8,486 nt of DNA, taken from the NCBI GenBank assembly GCA_003645605.1, contig QNAY01000041.1, positions 1 through 8,486 of the forward strand, written 5' to 3'. Position numbers and translations under genes: made by a program. The stretch comes from Thermodesulfobacteriota bacterium (GTDB taxonomy: Bacteria; Desulfobacterota; Dissulfuribacteria; Dissulfuribacterales; UBA3076). The notes beneath the pieces were generated by a model. The model saw nothing but the letters and a program-made list of their open reading frames with translations. It searched no databases and was not told where the DNA came from. Of this stretch, positions 1 to 6,675 are shown piece after piece (position 1 is the stretch's first letter; every line of letters starts with the position of its first letter).

Positions 1-23
1 ACAGGACACCGCATCTGCTTTGT
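1..23 (-). repeat. Partial copy of dispersed palindromic repeat (cut by window edge)
   Basis: These bases (ACAGGACACCGCAT followed by CTGCTTTGT) match the reverse complement of the right arm of the 110-bp repeat at 3568-3677, at 21 of 23 positions. The similarity ends just after TTTGT, so this is either a partial copy or the edge of one that begins before the window. It shows that the element near 3.6 kb is dispersed and not a single-locus hairpin. The match was found by eye. Confidence 0.6.
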
Positions 24-60
24 CAAAGCGGGCAGCCTGATAATCATTAAACTAATAGCT

Positions 61-165
61 AACCGCTAAGGCGCCAAGAACGCAAAGTTAAACACAAAGA
101 AGATACTTATCCAGCCGGACCGTTACAGGCTGGGATAAAAAGTATTTCTTAGCGTCTTCGCGGTT
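61..165. repeat. Long imperfect inverted repeat upstream of the MFS gene
   Basis: The outer arms are AACCGCTAAGGCGCCAAG (61-78) and the reverse complement of 148-165, AACCGCGAAGACGCTAAG, agreeing at 15 of 18 positions. A second, inner pairing follows: ATACTTATCCAGCC (103-116) against GGCTGGGAT and AAGTAT (128-136 and 140-145), leaving an 11-nt apical loop. The whole 105-bp unit can therefore fold as an extended interrupted hairpin. Its outer arms look like small repeats scattered through many environmental genomes; that family link is from memory. It ends 15 bp before the MFS start codon, so it may shape expression of that gene, but no clear promoter hexamers stand out. Confidence 0.6.
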
Positions 166-180
166 CAATTAAATTTAGAT

Positions 181-1341
181 ATGAATTGCTTTCTGCCGCG
201 CACGGTTGTGGTCCTTGGGCTGGTCTCAATGCTGAACGACACGGCCAGCGAGATGATCACCCCGCTGCTTCCTCTGTTTCTGACTGCCACACTGGGCGCC
301 GGGCCGGCAATCGTGGGCCTGGTGGAAGGGGTGGCCGAGGCCATAGCCAGCATCCTCAAGCTGGTTTCCGGCTGGCTGGCGGATCGCGGCTGGGACATAA
401 AGAAACTGGTTGTGGGCGGATACACGGTATCCAATACGGCCCGTCCCCTGATTGGATTTGCGCTGTGCTGGGGCTGGGTGCTGATGCTGCGCTTTCTGGA
501 CCGGGTTGGCAAGGGGCTTCGCACCGCGCCCCGCGATGCCTTGATCGCCGCCAGTACTGATGAGCATGGACGAGGGCATGCTTTTGGGTTCCAGCGAGCC
601 CTGGATCATACCGGGGCGACTCTCGGGCCGTTGCTGGCCTTTGGCCTGCTTCGGTGGGGTATGACCATGGAGCATGTGTTTATGGCTTCAGTCATCCCCG
701 GCACAGCTCTCGTTCTACTGCTGGTACTGGGATTGAAGATACCGCCCGACGCGAAGCCTGCAGAGCCATCAGGGCGTATTCGCTGGAAAGGTCTCGACGC
801 TCGGGTAAAGGGCCTGGTGCTGGCGTCGGGCGGTCTGGCGCTGGCAACGGCACCCGAGGCCTTTCTTGTGCTTTGGGCCAATCAGGGCGGAATCATCGTG
901 ACCTGGGTACCCCTGTTGTGGGCCGCAGCTCACGGGGTCAAGGCGCTGGTCTCCGGTCCCGCCGGGGCCTTGTCCGACCGTCTTGGCCGTCTTCGTGTGG
1001 TCTCCATTGGTTGGACAGCCCGTGTATTGCTGCTGTCGGCTTTTGCCTGGTTGCCGGATGACGGCATAACCGTGTGGGCACTTTTTTTTGGTTATGCGGC
1101 GGCACTGGCATTTACCGAAGGAGCGGAACGGGCACTGATCGGCGACTTCGCGCCACCCGAGCAAAAAGCCACTGTGTTCGGCATCTATCATCTGCTGAGC
1201 GGACTGATGGCCCTGCCGGGAGCCCTGTTGTTTGGCGTTTTGTGGCAATGGGTGAGTATGAGCAGCGCATTCCTCACGGCGGCGGTGCTAACGGCCATAT
1301 CCGCCATGACACTGCGGATGATGGCTCGGAGGAACTCATGA
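181..1341 (+). CDS. Major facilitator superfamily (MFS) transporter, substrate unknown
   Basis: A 386-aa inner-membrane secondary transporter with about 12 hydrophobic segments. The N-terminus reads VLGLVSMLNDTASEMITPLL (residues 11-30), typical of a bacterial MFS_1 subgroup whose members start almost at this motif, which supports the ATG at 181. An in-frame stop lies at 136-138. The motif-A loop (GWLADR, residues 64-69) and the conserved loop R104-x2-D-R-x-G-K-G-x-R-x2-P-R-D-A120 are intact. A central cytoplasmic linker (about 187-210) separates the two six-helix halves, and the second-half loop SDRLGRLR is at 265-272. No good Shine-Dalgarno sequence precedes the start. The base composition is visibly more G+C rich than the downstream genes, suggesting a different origin. 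The stop codon overlaps a downstream ATG in an ATGATGA arrangement. I cannot assign a substrate; efflux of a small organic compound is only a default guess. Confidence 0.9.
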   Translation: MNCFLPRTVVVLGLVSMLNDTASEMITPLLPLFLTATLGAGPAIVGLVEGVAEAIASILKLVSGWLADRGWDIKKLVVGGYTVSNTARPLIGFALCWGWVLMLRFLDRVGKGLRTAPRDALIAASTDEHGRGHAFGFQRALDHTGATLGPLLAFGLLRWGMTMEHVFMASVIPGTALVLLLVLGLKIPPDAKPAEPSGRIRWKGLDARVKGLVLASGGLALATAPEAFLVLWANQGGIIVTWVPLLWAAAHGVKALVSGPAGALSDRLGRLRVVSIGWTARVLLLSAFAWLPDDGITVWALFFGYAAALAFTEGAERALIGDFAPPEQKATVFGIYHLLSGLMALPGALLFGVLWQWVSMSSAFLTAAVLTAISAMTLRMMARRNS

Positions 1342-1469
1342 TGAAAAAATATCCGAAAGAGCCTATTGGACAGCTTGGTATAATGGATAAACCACCTGTC
1401 TGGAAAAATGACGGATGCGGATTCCTGATAGCAAAAGGAGCGAATTGGTATGCGAATTTTGCTCGTTGA
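1338..1469 (+). CDS. Possible small 43-aa protein coupled to the MFS gene
   Basis: An open frame of 43 residues starts MMKKYPKEPIGQL and ends WYANFAR. A near-ideal ribosome binding site, GGAGG at 1328-1332, lies 5 nt before the ATG at 1338 and 8 nt before a second ATG at 1341. The start overlaps the MFS stop (ATGATGA), the usual layout for translational coupling, and the end overlaps the response-regulator start by 20 nt. There is no signal peptide, membrane segment or recognisable family. Against a real protein: the same stretch holds the likely promoter and ribosome binding site of the response regulator, so it may be a chance frame. It could also be a leader ORF whose translation affects the regulator gene. 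Confidence 0.3.
   Translation: MMKKYPKEPIGQLGIMDKPPVWKNDGCGFLIAKGANWYANFAR
1376..1384 (+). promoter_or_regulatory. Extended -10 promoter for the two-component operon
   Basis: TGGTATAAT is a perfect extended -10 element (TG, one base, TATAAT). No convincing -35 hexamer lies 16-18 bp upstream, as is common for extended -10 promoters. Transcription would start near 1391, leaving a leader of about 60 nt before the response-regulator ATG at 1450. This would let the two-component genes be expressed independently of the transporter. Predicted from sequence only. Confidence 0.5.
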
Positions 1470-2127
1470 AGATGATCAAAAAATTGCCTCTTTTATCATT
1501 AAAGGGTTGAAACAGGCCGGTCTTGCCGTAGACTACGCAGCAGATGGTGAGAAAGGCCTCAACAAGGCATTAGCCGGAGATTATGATGTAGCTGTTATTG
1601 ACATCATGCTGCCGGTGCTTGACGGCCTTTCTTTGATCCATGAAGTGCGTCAGCAAAAGATCAATATACCTGTTATTGTCCTGAGCGCCAAACGGTCCGT
1701 GGATGATCGTGTCAGAGGTCTTCAAATAGGGGGAGATGATTACCTTACCAAACCCTTTGCCTTTTCTGAGCTTCTGGCCCGGGTGCAGGCGTTAATCCGG
1801 AGAAGTAAAGGAGAATCGGAGCCTGTCAGACTGAACTTCGACGATCTTTCTCTAAATCTGCTTACCCGCGAAGTTACTCGTGGAGGGGTAAACATAGACC
1901 TTCAACCCAGGGAATTTGCCCTTTTGGAGTACTTGTTGCGCAATGCCGAAAGAGTTGTTTCCAAGACAATGATCATGGAACACGTGTGGGGCTATAATTT
2001 TGATCCACAGACAAATGTTGTGGAGACAAGAATGTGCAGATTACGTGATAAGGTGGACAAACCTTTTGAGACTAAATTGATTCATACTGTCCGCGGAGTC
2101 GGATATGTCATTAAAAGAGTTCCTTAG
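1450..2127 (+). CDS. OmpR/PhoB-family DNA-binding response regulator
   Basis: A 225-aa two-component transcription factor. The receiver domain (about 1-118) has the acidic pocket E7/D8/D9, the phospho-acceptor D51 in the DIMLP motif, S79 in place of the usual threonine switch, and K101 in LTKPF. The winged-helix DNA-binding domain (about 125-222) shows the family signatures LQPREFALLEYL (151-162), the recognition-helix region VVETRMCRLRDKVD (190-203) and the final hairpin HTVRGVGYVI (212-221). Length and domain order are normal, so it should be functional. The start is well placed: AAAGGAG at 1434-1440 sits 9 nt before the ATG. The gene overlaps the histidine kinase gene by 23 nt, so the two are one translationally coupled pair. 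Overall style is closest to CusR/CopR/QseB-type regulators, but the signal cannot be inferred. Confidence 0.95.
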   Translation: MRILLVEDDQKIASFIIKGLKQAGLAVDYAADGEKGLNKALAGDYDVAVIDIMLPVLDGLSLIHEVRQQKINIPVIVLSAKRSVDDRVRGLQIGGDDYLTKPFAFSELLARVQALIRRSKGESEPVRLNFDDLSLNLLTREVTRGGVNIDLQPREFALLEYLLRNAERVVSKTMIMEHVWGYNFDPQTNVVETRMCRLRDKVDKPFETKLIHTVRGVGYVIKRVP

Positions 2128-3508
2128 CTGTCGACATACCCTGGCATTCCGATTGACGCTCTGGTATGCAGGGATTTTTGCCGTTTCGTTAGTAGCGGCT
2201 TTTTGGGTTTTTTTTCTTATGATCAGCTCGATCAGCCGTGAATATACAGATCGGGAGCTTTTAGTTGAGCTTGCGGAATTTTCTTCTCTCCTGGAATTAA
2301 AGGGGCTGGATGCTGTAAGGACGGACATCCAAATAGAGGCAGAGTCTGAAGGAGTTAACAGGTTTTTCCTGCGTCTTTTGACCCCAAACGGGGATGTGCT
2401 GATTTCCTCTGACATGTCATCCTGGGAATATTCAGATGTAAACAGGACAATATTGAAACGATTGACATCTGATAAAGACTATTCATTCAAGACGCTTGCC
2501 ATTCCAGGGCGTCCTCATAAAGTCCGTGTCCTTTACGGAGCAATAGGTAGCGATGTTATTTTGCAGATGGGCCTTTCCCTGTCGGAAAAGGAGCGGTTTC
2601 TGGGATTATTAAGAGATCTGATCGCAGGTACAGTAGTTGCTCTCACGTTTTTTGCCGCAGTCATCGGATTGTTTATGGCAAGACGTGCCTTGTCAGGCGT
2701 GAAAGAAGTTACACAAGCTGCGCAGGAAATCTCAAGCAATACCCTTGAAAGGCGGGTGTCCGTGCAGGGTGGAGGGATTGAGATTGAGGAACTTGCGACT
2801 ACATTTAACAGTATGCTGAACCGCATTAACTTGCTGATCAACAGCATGGGGGAGATTACGGACAACATCGCCCATGACCTCAAAAGTCCTATTACAAGAA
2901 TGCGTGGAATCGCTGAAACGACCCTGACTACCGGCAAATCCGCAGATGATTTTGAGGCCATGGCTGCCGACATCATTGAGGAATGCGATCGCCTTCTTGA
3001 AATGATCAACACCATGCTGTTGATCTCGGAAGCAGAGGCCGGAACAACAAAGCTTCAAAAAAGGCCTGTTGATATTTCCAGGGTTGTTCAGGAAGCATGT
3101 GAGCTGTTTCTTCCAATAGCTGAAGACAAAGATATTAGCCTCGAGCATGAAATACCTGCCGGGTATCAAATTAGTGGAGATATTCAGAGGATCCAGCGCA
3201 TGGTTGCCAATCTGCTGGATAATGCACTGAAGTATACTCAGTCCGGCGGGACCGTTACTGTCTCGTTGAGCGGAGATGAAAAGCAGGTTGTCGTCAGCTT
3301 TCGTGATAACGGTGTCGGCATATCTAAAGATGATCTCCTCCACATATTTGATCGATTCTATCGATGCGACCAGAGCAGGTCGCAGGTAGGAAGCGGTCTG
3401 GGACTCAGCCTGGCTCTGGCAATTGCCAGATCACATGGCGGCAATATCACAGCAATGAGCAGCCCGAAAAATGGCACCATTTTTTCAATAACCCTTCCAC
3501 GATTGTAG
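2105..3508 (+). CDS. Sensor histidine kinase, HAMP-HisKA-HATPase_c type
   Basis: A 467-aa inner-membrane sensor kinase, cognate partner of the overlapping response regulator. TM1 lies at about 17-40, a periplasmic sensor segment at about 41-170 and TM2 at about 172-192. A HAMP linker follows (about 192-245), then the HisKA dimerisation helix with phospho-acceptor H257 in NIAHDLKSPITRMRG (254-268). The ATPase domain has the N-box NLLDNALKYT (369-378), G1 box DNGVGIS (401-407), F box IFDRFYR (414-420) and G2 box GSGLGLS (429-435). All catalytic boxes are complete. GGAG at 2095-2098, 6 nt upstream, supports the ATG at 2105. The periplasmic domain resembles no named fold I can recognise. The domain layout matches CusS/PmrB/QseC-type kinases; the stimulus is unknown. 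Confidence 0.95.
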   Translation: MSLKEFLSCRHTLAFRLTLWYAGIFAVSLVAAFWVFFLMISSISREYTDRELLVELAEFSSLLELKGLDAVRTDIQIEAESEGVNRFFLRLLTPNGDVLISSDMSSWEYSDVNRTILKRLTSDKDYSFKTLAIPGRPHKVRVLYGAIGSDVILQMGLSLSEKERFLGLLRDLIAGTVVALTFFAAVIGLFMARRALSGVKEVTQAAQEISSNTLERRVSVQGGGIEIEELATTFNSMLNRINLLINSMGEITDNIAHDLKSPITRMRGIAETTLTTGKSADDFEAMAADIIEECDRLLEMINTMLLISEAEAGTTKLQKRPVDISRVVQEACELFLPIAEDKDISLEHEIPAGYQISGDIQRIQRMVANLLDNALKYTQSGGTVTVSLSGDEKQVVVSFRDNGVGISKDDLLHIFDRFYRCDQSRSQVGSGLGLSLALAIARSHGGNITAMSSPKNGTIFSITLPRL

Positions 3509-3517
3509 TCTTCTTTC

Positions 3518-3546
3518 GTAACCGTTCACGGGATTACAACGCCCGT
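3518..3546 (+). repeat. Arm-like repeat fragment and weak hairpin after the kinase gene
   Basis: GTAACCGTTCACGGG (3518-3532) differs only slightly from the arm GTAAGCGTTTACAGGG of the repeat 36 bp downstream, and may be a diverged or solo arm of the same family. Its ACGGG end (3528-3532) can pair with CCCGT (3542-3546), which is followed by TTTA. That gives a 5-bp stem that could act as a weak terminator for the kinase transcript. Both readings are tentative. Confidence 0.35.
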
Positions 3547-3567
3547 TTTACCGCAATCTACCGAACT

Positions 3568-3677
3568 GTAAGCGTTTACAGGGTGCTGCGGATGCGAGGC
3601 GTACGGGTACGCAGACGTACTTCCTGTACTTCAAGTGCCCGACAACAAAGCAGGTGCGGTGCCCTGTAAACGCTTAC
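3568..3677. repeat. 110-bp dispersed palindromic element (REP/BIME-like)
   Basis: Perfect 16-bp inverted arms, GTAAGCGTTTACAGGG (3568-3583) and its reverse complement (3662-3677), bound the element. Inside the arms, pairing continues imperfectly with G-T wobbles to about 3595/3650. The centre carries two further small hairpins: GCGTAC-GG-GTACGC (3599-3612) and GTACTT-C-AAGTGC (3626-3638). A partial inverted copy of the right arm occurs at 1-23. No ORF of note lies within. This architecture fits a REP/BIME or MITE-type element that can form a cruciform or a long RNA hairpin. It lies between the kinase and glycosyltransferase genes, so it could limit or tune read-through. Confidence 0.75.
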
Positions 3678-3685
3678 GATTTCCT

Positions 3686-3705
3686 GGATTACCAAATGGT
3701 AATCC
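3686..3705. repeat. Perfect 8-bp inverted repeat with 4-nt loop
   Basis: GGATTACC-AAAT-GGTAATCC forms a compact perfect hairpin just after the 110-bp repeat. No T-run follows on either strand, so it is not a standard intrinsic terminator. It could be an operator-like dyad or part of the repeat cluster. It lies about 135 bp before the glycosyltransferase start. Confidence 0.5.
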
Positions 3706-3839
3706 GGCGGCAATCTTCCGGTGAGCTTTCCGTGTTATTTTAATATCCATGCAAAGAAAGCGTCTTCCATCTCATGAGCCTTTTGCAAGAGGCCTTCATG
3801 TCTGTATGGCACGCACACTAAATACGAATTGGTAACCGC
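3706..3839 (+). other. Leader region of the glycosyltransferase gene, no gene seen
   Basis: This completes the 331-bp gap after the kinase gene. Only a 28-codon frame at about 3749-3835 is open here, with no sign of coding. TAATAT at 3741-3746 could be a -10 element but has no matching -35. The glycosyltransferase ATG at 3840 lacks a clear Shine-Dalgarno sequence, and an in-frame stop at 3819-3821 rules out a start further upstream. No promoter can be named with confidence. Confidence 0.4.
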
Positions 3840-6476
3840 ATGGGAATAGTATCAATCATTATTCCAACGTTGAATGAGTCAGAGAATATCGATTCTCTGC
3901 TTGAAAGGATTCTGTTTCATGAATCCTGTCTTCAACTGGATAAGGAAATTATCGTTGTCGATGATGGTTCTACAGATGATACCCGGCAACGGGTGCAGCG
4001 GTGGCAGGAAAAATATCCTGTTAAATTGCTCGCACGTGATGGGAAACAAGGTCTGGCTAGTGCAGTCATTGATGGAGCAAAAGAGGCAAGGGGTGACATA
4101 GTAGTAGTGATGGATGCTGATTTCAGCCATCCGCCTGAGAAGATCCCCGAACTTATACAGCCCATAAAAGATGGTACGCATGACATGGCGATCGGGAGCC
4201 GCTATGTACAAGGGGGCTCCACTGAGGAATGGTGTTTCACCAGGACTATGACTTCTAGAATTGCCAATTTCCTTGCATGGCCGTTGACCGATATAAGTGA
4301 TCCCATGTCCGGTTTTTTTGCTGTGAATCGGAAACGGCTCGAAGAGATAAAAAACGATGTCCCTGGCTTTAAAATCGCCCTGGAATTGTTGGCCAGGGGC
4401 GGCGATTCCATGAGGGTAGCTGAAATTCCAATCAGGTTTCGTGACCGGCAAAAGGGTAAATCAAAATGGGGCCTGCATGCGACATGGGATTATTTACATC
4501 AGTTACTCATGCTAACCGGAGGTAATTTCTCCACAGGCAGCACCATAAGCTTTACCCTGGTAGGATTTCTGGGATTCTTTATCGATCTGTCGCTATTTCA
4601 AATCCTATTATCAAAAGGTATGGCTTTGGGGACAGCTCATATCCTGAGCTTTCTGATTGCGACAATCTCCAATTTTTTACTGAATACTCGGTGGTCCTTT
4701 TTGAGAAGCAACGGTGAATGTTTTCCTGTCGCTTCCGGCAGATATACAGCCTTTCTTGTAGTTGCTTTATTGGCGCTCTTTATTCGTGGCGGTATCCTGG
4801 CAGCACTTACGCAGATGTGCGGCCTTCCATCTCGTGTGGCTATGGTGGCGGCTATAGGCGCAGCGGCCCTGGTCAATTATTGCGGCAGTGCATTCTTTAT
4901 TTTCTCACGGGTTGAATCCAGCACCTTATCCAATGTGAGGTGGAGATTACTGGTACTCGGAATAATCGGCTATACTATGTTTTTGCGCCTTATTTATCTG
5001 GGCATGCCGGAACTCCTGCAAGAGGAGGCATATTACTGGAATTATGCACAGCATCTGGATATCGGTTACCTGGATCATCCACCCATGGTGGCTTGGATAA
5101 TATGGCTCAGTACAAATATTTTGGGGAACAATGAATTTGCCATTCGCATTGGCGCATTTGGTTGTTGGCTCTTAACCGCTTTCTTCTCTTATGGACTGGC
5201 ACGTAGACTGTTTGATAAATCCACTGCCTTGTTGGCTGTTCTGCTCGTTTCCACGCTCCCATTCTATTTTGGGGTCGGTTTAATCATGACACCGGATGCG
5301 CCAATGGTTGCATGTTGGGCCGGGGCCATCTATTTCCTGCAACAGGCCCTCTTGGATGAAAAGCCCCTTGCCTGGACCGGTGCCGGTGTATGCGTCGGCT
5401 TGGGCATGCTTGCAAAGTATTCAATCGCTCTTCTGGGGCCGGCTACACTTTTGTTTATATTGATTGACCGTCGTTCAAGACGATGGTTGTTGAGGCCGGA
5501 ACCGTACATGGCCGTATTGATTGCATTGGTTCTTTTTTCTCCTGTAATTTTCTGGAACGTTAATCACGACTGGGCCTCATTTTGGTTTCAGGGGCCACGC
5601 AGAATACAAGGGGATTTTCACTTTTCTCTTCACTACCTGATGCTCTATACTATGGTCTTTCTCACTCCGACAGGAGTGGCGGCAGTACTTTCAGTAATAA
5701 TGTCAAGATGGAGCAACAAGCTCGGCCATTATGATGATCTGCAAATACCATGGGAGCGTATTCGCAGTTTTTCCATTGTTTTTTCCCTGTTTCCTCTGGC
5801 TGTCTTCCTGGTTTTTAGTTTATTCAAAACAGTCAAGCTCAACTGGACCGGTCCGGTATGGCTTGGGATGATCCCTTTGCTGGCTTATCAGATGAAGTCA
5901 GGTGCCGGATTCCAGGGCAAAGGTCTTCTTCGCACAATACAGTCCGCATGGCCAAAGACGATTGTAACAACCTTGCTGTTATATGGTATAGGCTTCCATT
6001 ATTTAGTCCTCGGACTTCCCGGTCTGGCATATCCGGAGAATTTTCTGTTGCTTGGATGGCGTGACTTCGGTCGGCAGATCGAGGAAGTCGAAGAACAGTT
6101 TGAGAGTCGTACAGGGAAGGAAGCACTGGTTATAGGTATGGATAAGTACAAGATAGCCAGTGGTCTTGCTTTCTATAGAACCAGGGCTGATGAAGAGCAT
6201 CCAGGTTTTTGTATCGACAAAGAAGGTATTTTGTACACAGGAGGAAGGCACCTGTTCGGGAAAAATAGTCTTATGTACAATTACTGGTTTCCGGAAAAAG
6301 AACAAAAAAACAGAGATGCGATTCTGGTAAGCCGAAACCCGGAGGACTTAACGACCCAGTTGATCCTTTCCCGCTTTCATAAAACAGGAAAGGTGCATGA
6401 AATCGTCATCAGAAAAAATCATATGGTTGTGGGAAAATATTATTATTCTTATGCGGAGGGATATATTCCCTCTTAA
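3840..6476 (+). CDS. Fused GT2 (DPM1-like) + GtrA-like + GT39/ArnT-like glycosyltransferase
   Basis: An 878-aa multi-domain inner-membrane protein. Residues 1-230 form a cytoplasmic GT2 domain of the polyprenol-phosphate-mannose synthase type: VSIIIPTLNESENI (4-17), IIVVDDGSTDDT (37-48), the metal-binding D92-A-D94, and SDPMSGFFAV (153-162). Residues about 233-356 form a four-helix GtrA-like domain, a family associated with moving polyprenol-linked sugars across the membrane. Residues about 367-740 form a GT39/PMT_2-ArnT-like transferase: EEAYYW (395-400), GYLDHPPMVAWI (409-420), TPDAPMV (484-490) and LNWTGPVWL (667-675), with many membrane helices. A soluble tail (740-878) is probably periplasmic. 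The chain could synthesise, translocate and transfer one lipid-linked sugar; acceptor (lipid A, protein or other glycan) and sugar are unknown. Single-domain homologues are usually separate genes of roughly 230, 130 and 500 residues. No frameshift is visible. Confidence 0.9.
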   Translation: MGIVSIIIPTLNESENIDSLLERILFHESCLQLDKEIIVVDDGSTDDTRQRVQRWQEKYPVKLLARDGKQGLASAVIDGAKEARGDIVVVMDADFSHPPEKIPELIQPIKDGTHDMAIGSRYVQGGSTEEWCFTRTMTSRIANFLAWPLTDISDPMSGFFAVNRKRLEEIKNDVPGFKIALELLARGGDSMRVAEIPIRFRDRQKGKSKWGLHATWDYLHQLLMLTGGNFSTGSTISFTLVGFLGFFIDLSLFQILLSKGMALGTAHILSFLIATISNFLLNTRWSFLRSNGECFPVASGRYTAFLVVALLALFIRGGILAALTQMCGLPSRVAMVAAIGAAALVNYCGSAFFIFSRVESSTLSNVRWRLLVLGIIGYTMFLRLIYLGMPELLQEEAYYWNYAQHLDIGYLDHPPMVAWIIWLSTNILGNNEFAIRIGAFGCWLLTAFFSYGLARRLFDKSTALLAVLLVSTLPFYFGVGLIMTPDAPMVACWAGAIYFLQQALLDEKPLAWTGAGVCVGLGMLAKYSIALLGPATLLFILIDRRSRRWLLRPEPYMAVLIALVLFSPVIFWNVNHDWASFWFQGPRRIQGDFHFSLHYLMLYTMVFLTPTGVAAVLSVIMSRWSNKLGHYDDLQIPWERIRSFSIVFSLFPLAVFLVFSLFKTVKLNWTGPVWLGMIPLLAYQMKSGAGFQGKGLLRTIQSAWPKTIVTTLLLYGIGFHYLVLGLPGLAYPENFLLLGWRDFGRQIEEVEEQFESRTGKEALVIGMDKYKIASGLAFYRTRADEEHPGFCIDKEGILYTGGRHLFGKNSLMYNYWFPEKEQKNRDAILVSRNPEDLTTQLILSRFHKTGKVHEIVIRKNHMVVGKYYYSYAEGYIPS

Positions 6477-6515
6477 CCTTTTGTAACAGCAAGCCGCGTG
6501 ACCGGCGATCTGCCT

Positions 6516-6675
6516 TTATGACTTGCCAAGAGACGCACTCAAGACATCCTGCAAAGCACAGCGATCTGTCTTTGACAAGTACCCTAACGTTCTCAGGATC
6601 AATCTTTTTTCTGGTTGCCTGATCCGTGAAGGGGAACTGAACGAGTATCACCTCGCCGAACTTATAAATTGTCAT
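6516..6675 (-). pseudogene. PemK/MazF-like toxin gene with internal deletion and frame change
   Basis: Reading from 6675 leftward, the gene begins MTIYKFGEVILVQFPFTDQA, the N-terminal strand of the PemK/MazF endoribonuclease family, usually about 110 aa long. Directly after TRKK the matching sequence jumps, in another reading frame, to LILRTLGYLSKTDRCALQD and ends LSASLGKS with a stop at 6516-6518. That is the usual C-terminal helix of the same family. About 55-65 middle residues are absent, including the expected core strands. In the original frame the ORF instead runs on into unrelated residues for 88 aa. It overlaps the upstream antitoxin gene by 14 nt, the normal arrangement. The toxin is almost certainly inactive. 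Family assignment is from motif memory, not a search. Confidence 0.75.

Noticed and set aside
769..1248. Long minus-strand open frame (159 aa) within the transporter gene
   Set aside because: It is antisense to a clear MFS protein in G+C-rich DNA, rich in Q, G, R and P, with no motif; typical of a shadow frame. The same applies to the minus-strand frames at 165-524, 226-675 and 606-881.
2732..3343. Minus-strand 203-aa frame inside the histidine kinase gene
   Set aside because: The plus strand here encodes the complete HAMP, HisKA and ATPase boxes. The antisense product shows no recognisable domain or ribosome binding site.
3364..3669. Plus-strand 101-aa frame spanning the kinase end and the repeat
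   Set aside because: It is out of frame with the kinase and then reads through the palindromic element; arginine-rich with no family resemblance.
6409..6675. 88-aa minus-strand ORF as an intact toxin
   Set aside because: Only its first ~24 residues fit the PemK/MazF family. The rest reads the family's C-terminal coding sequence in the wrong frame and then runs into the glycosyltransferase 3' end.
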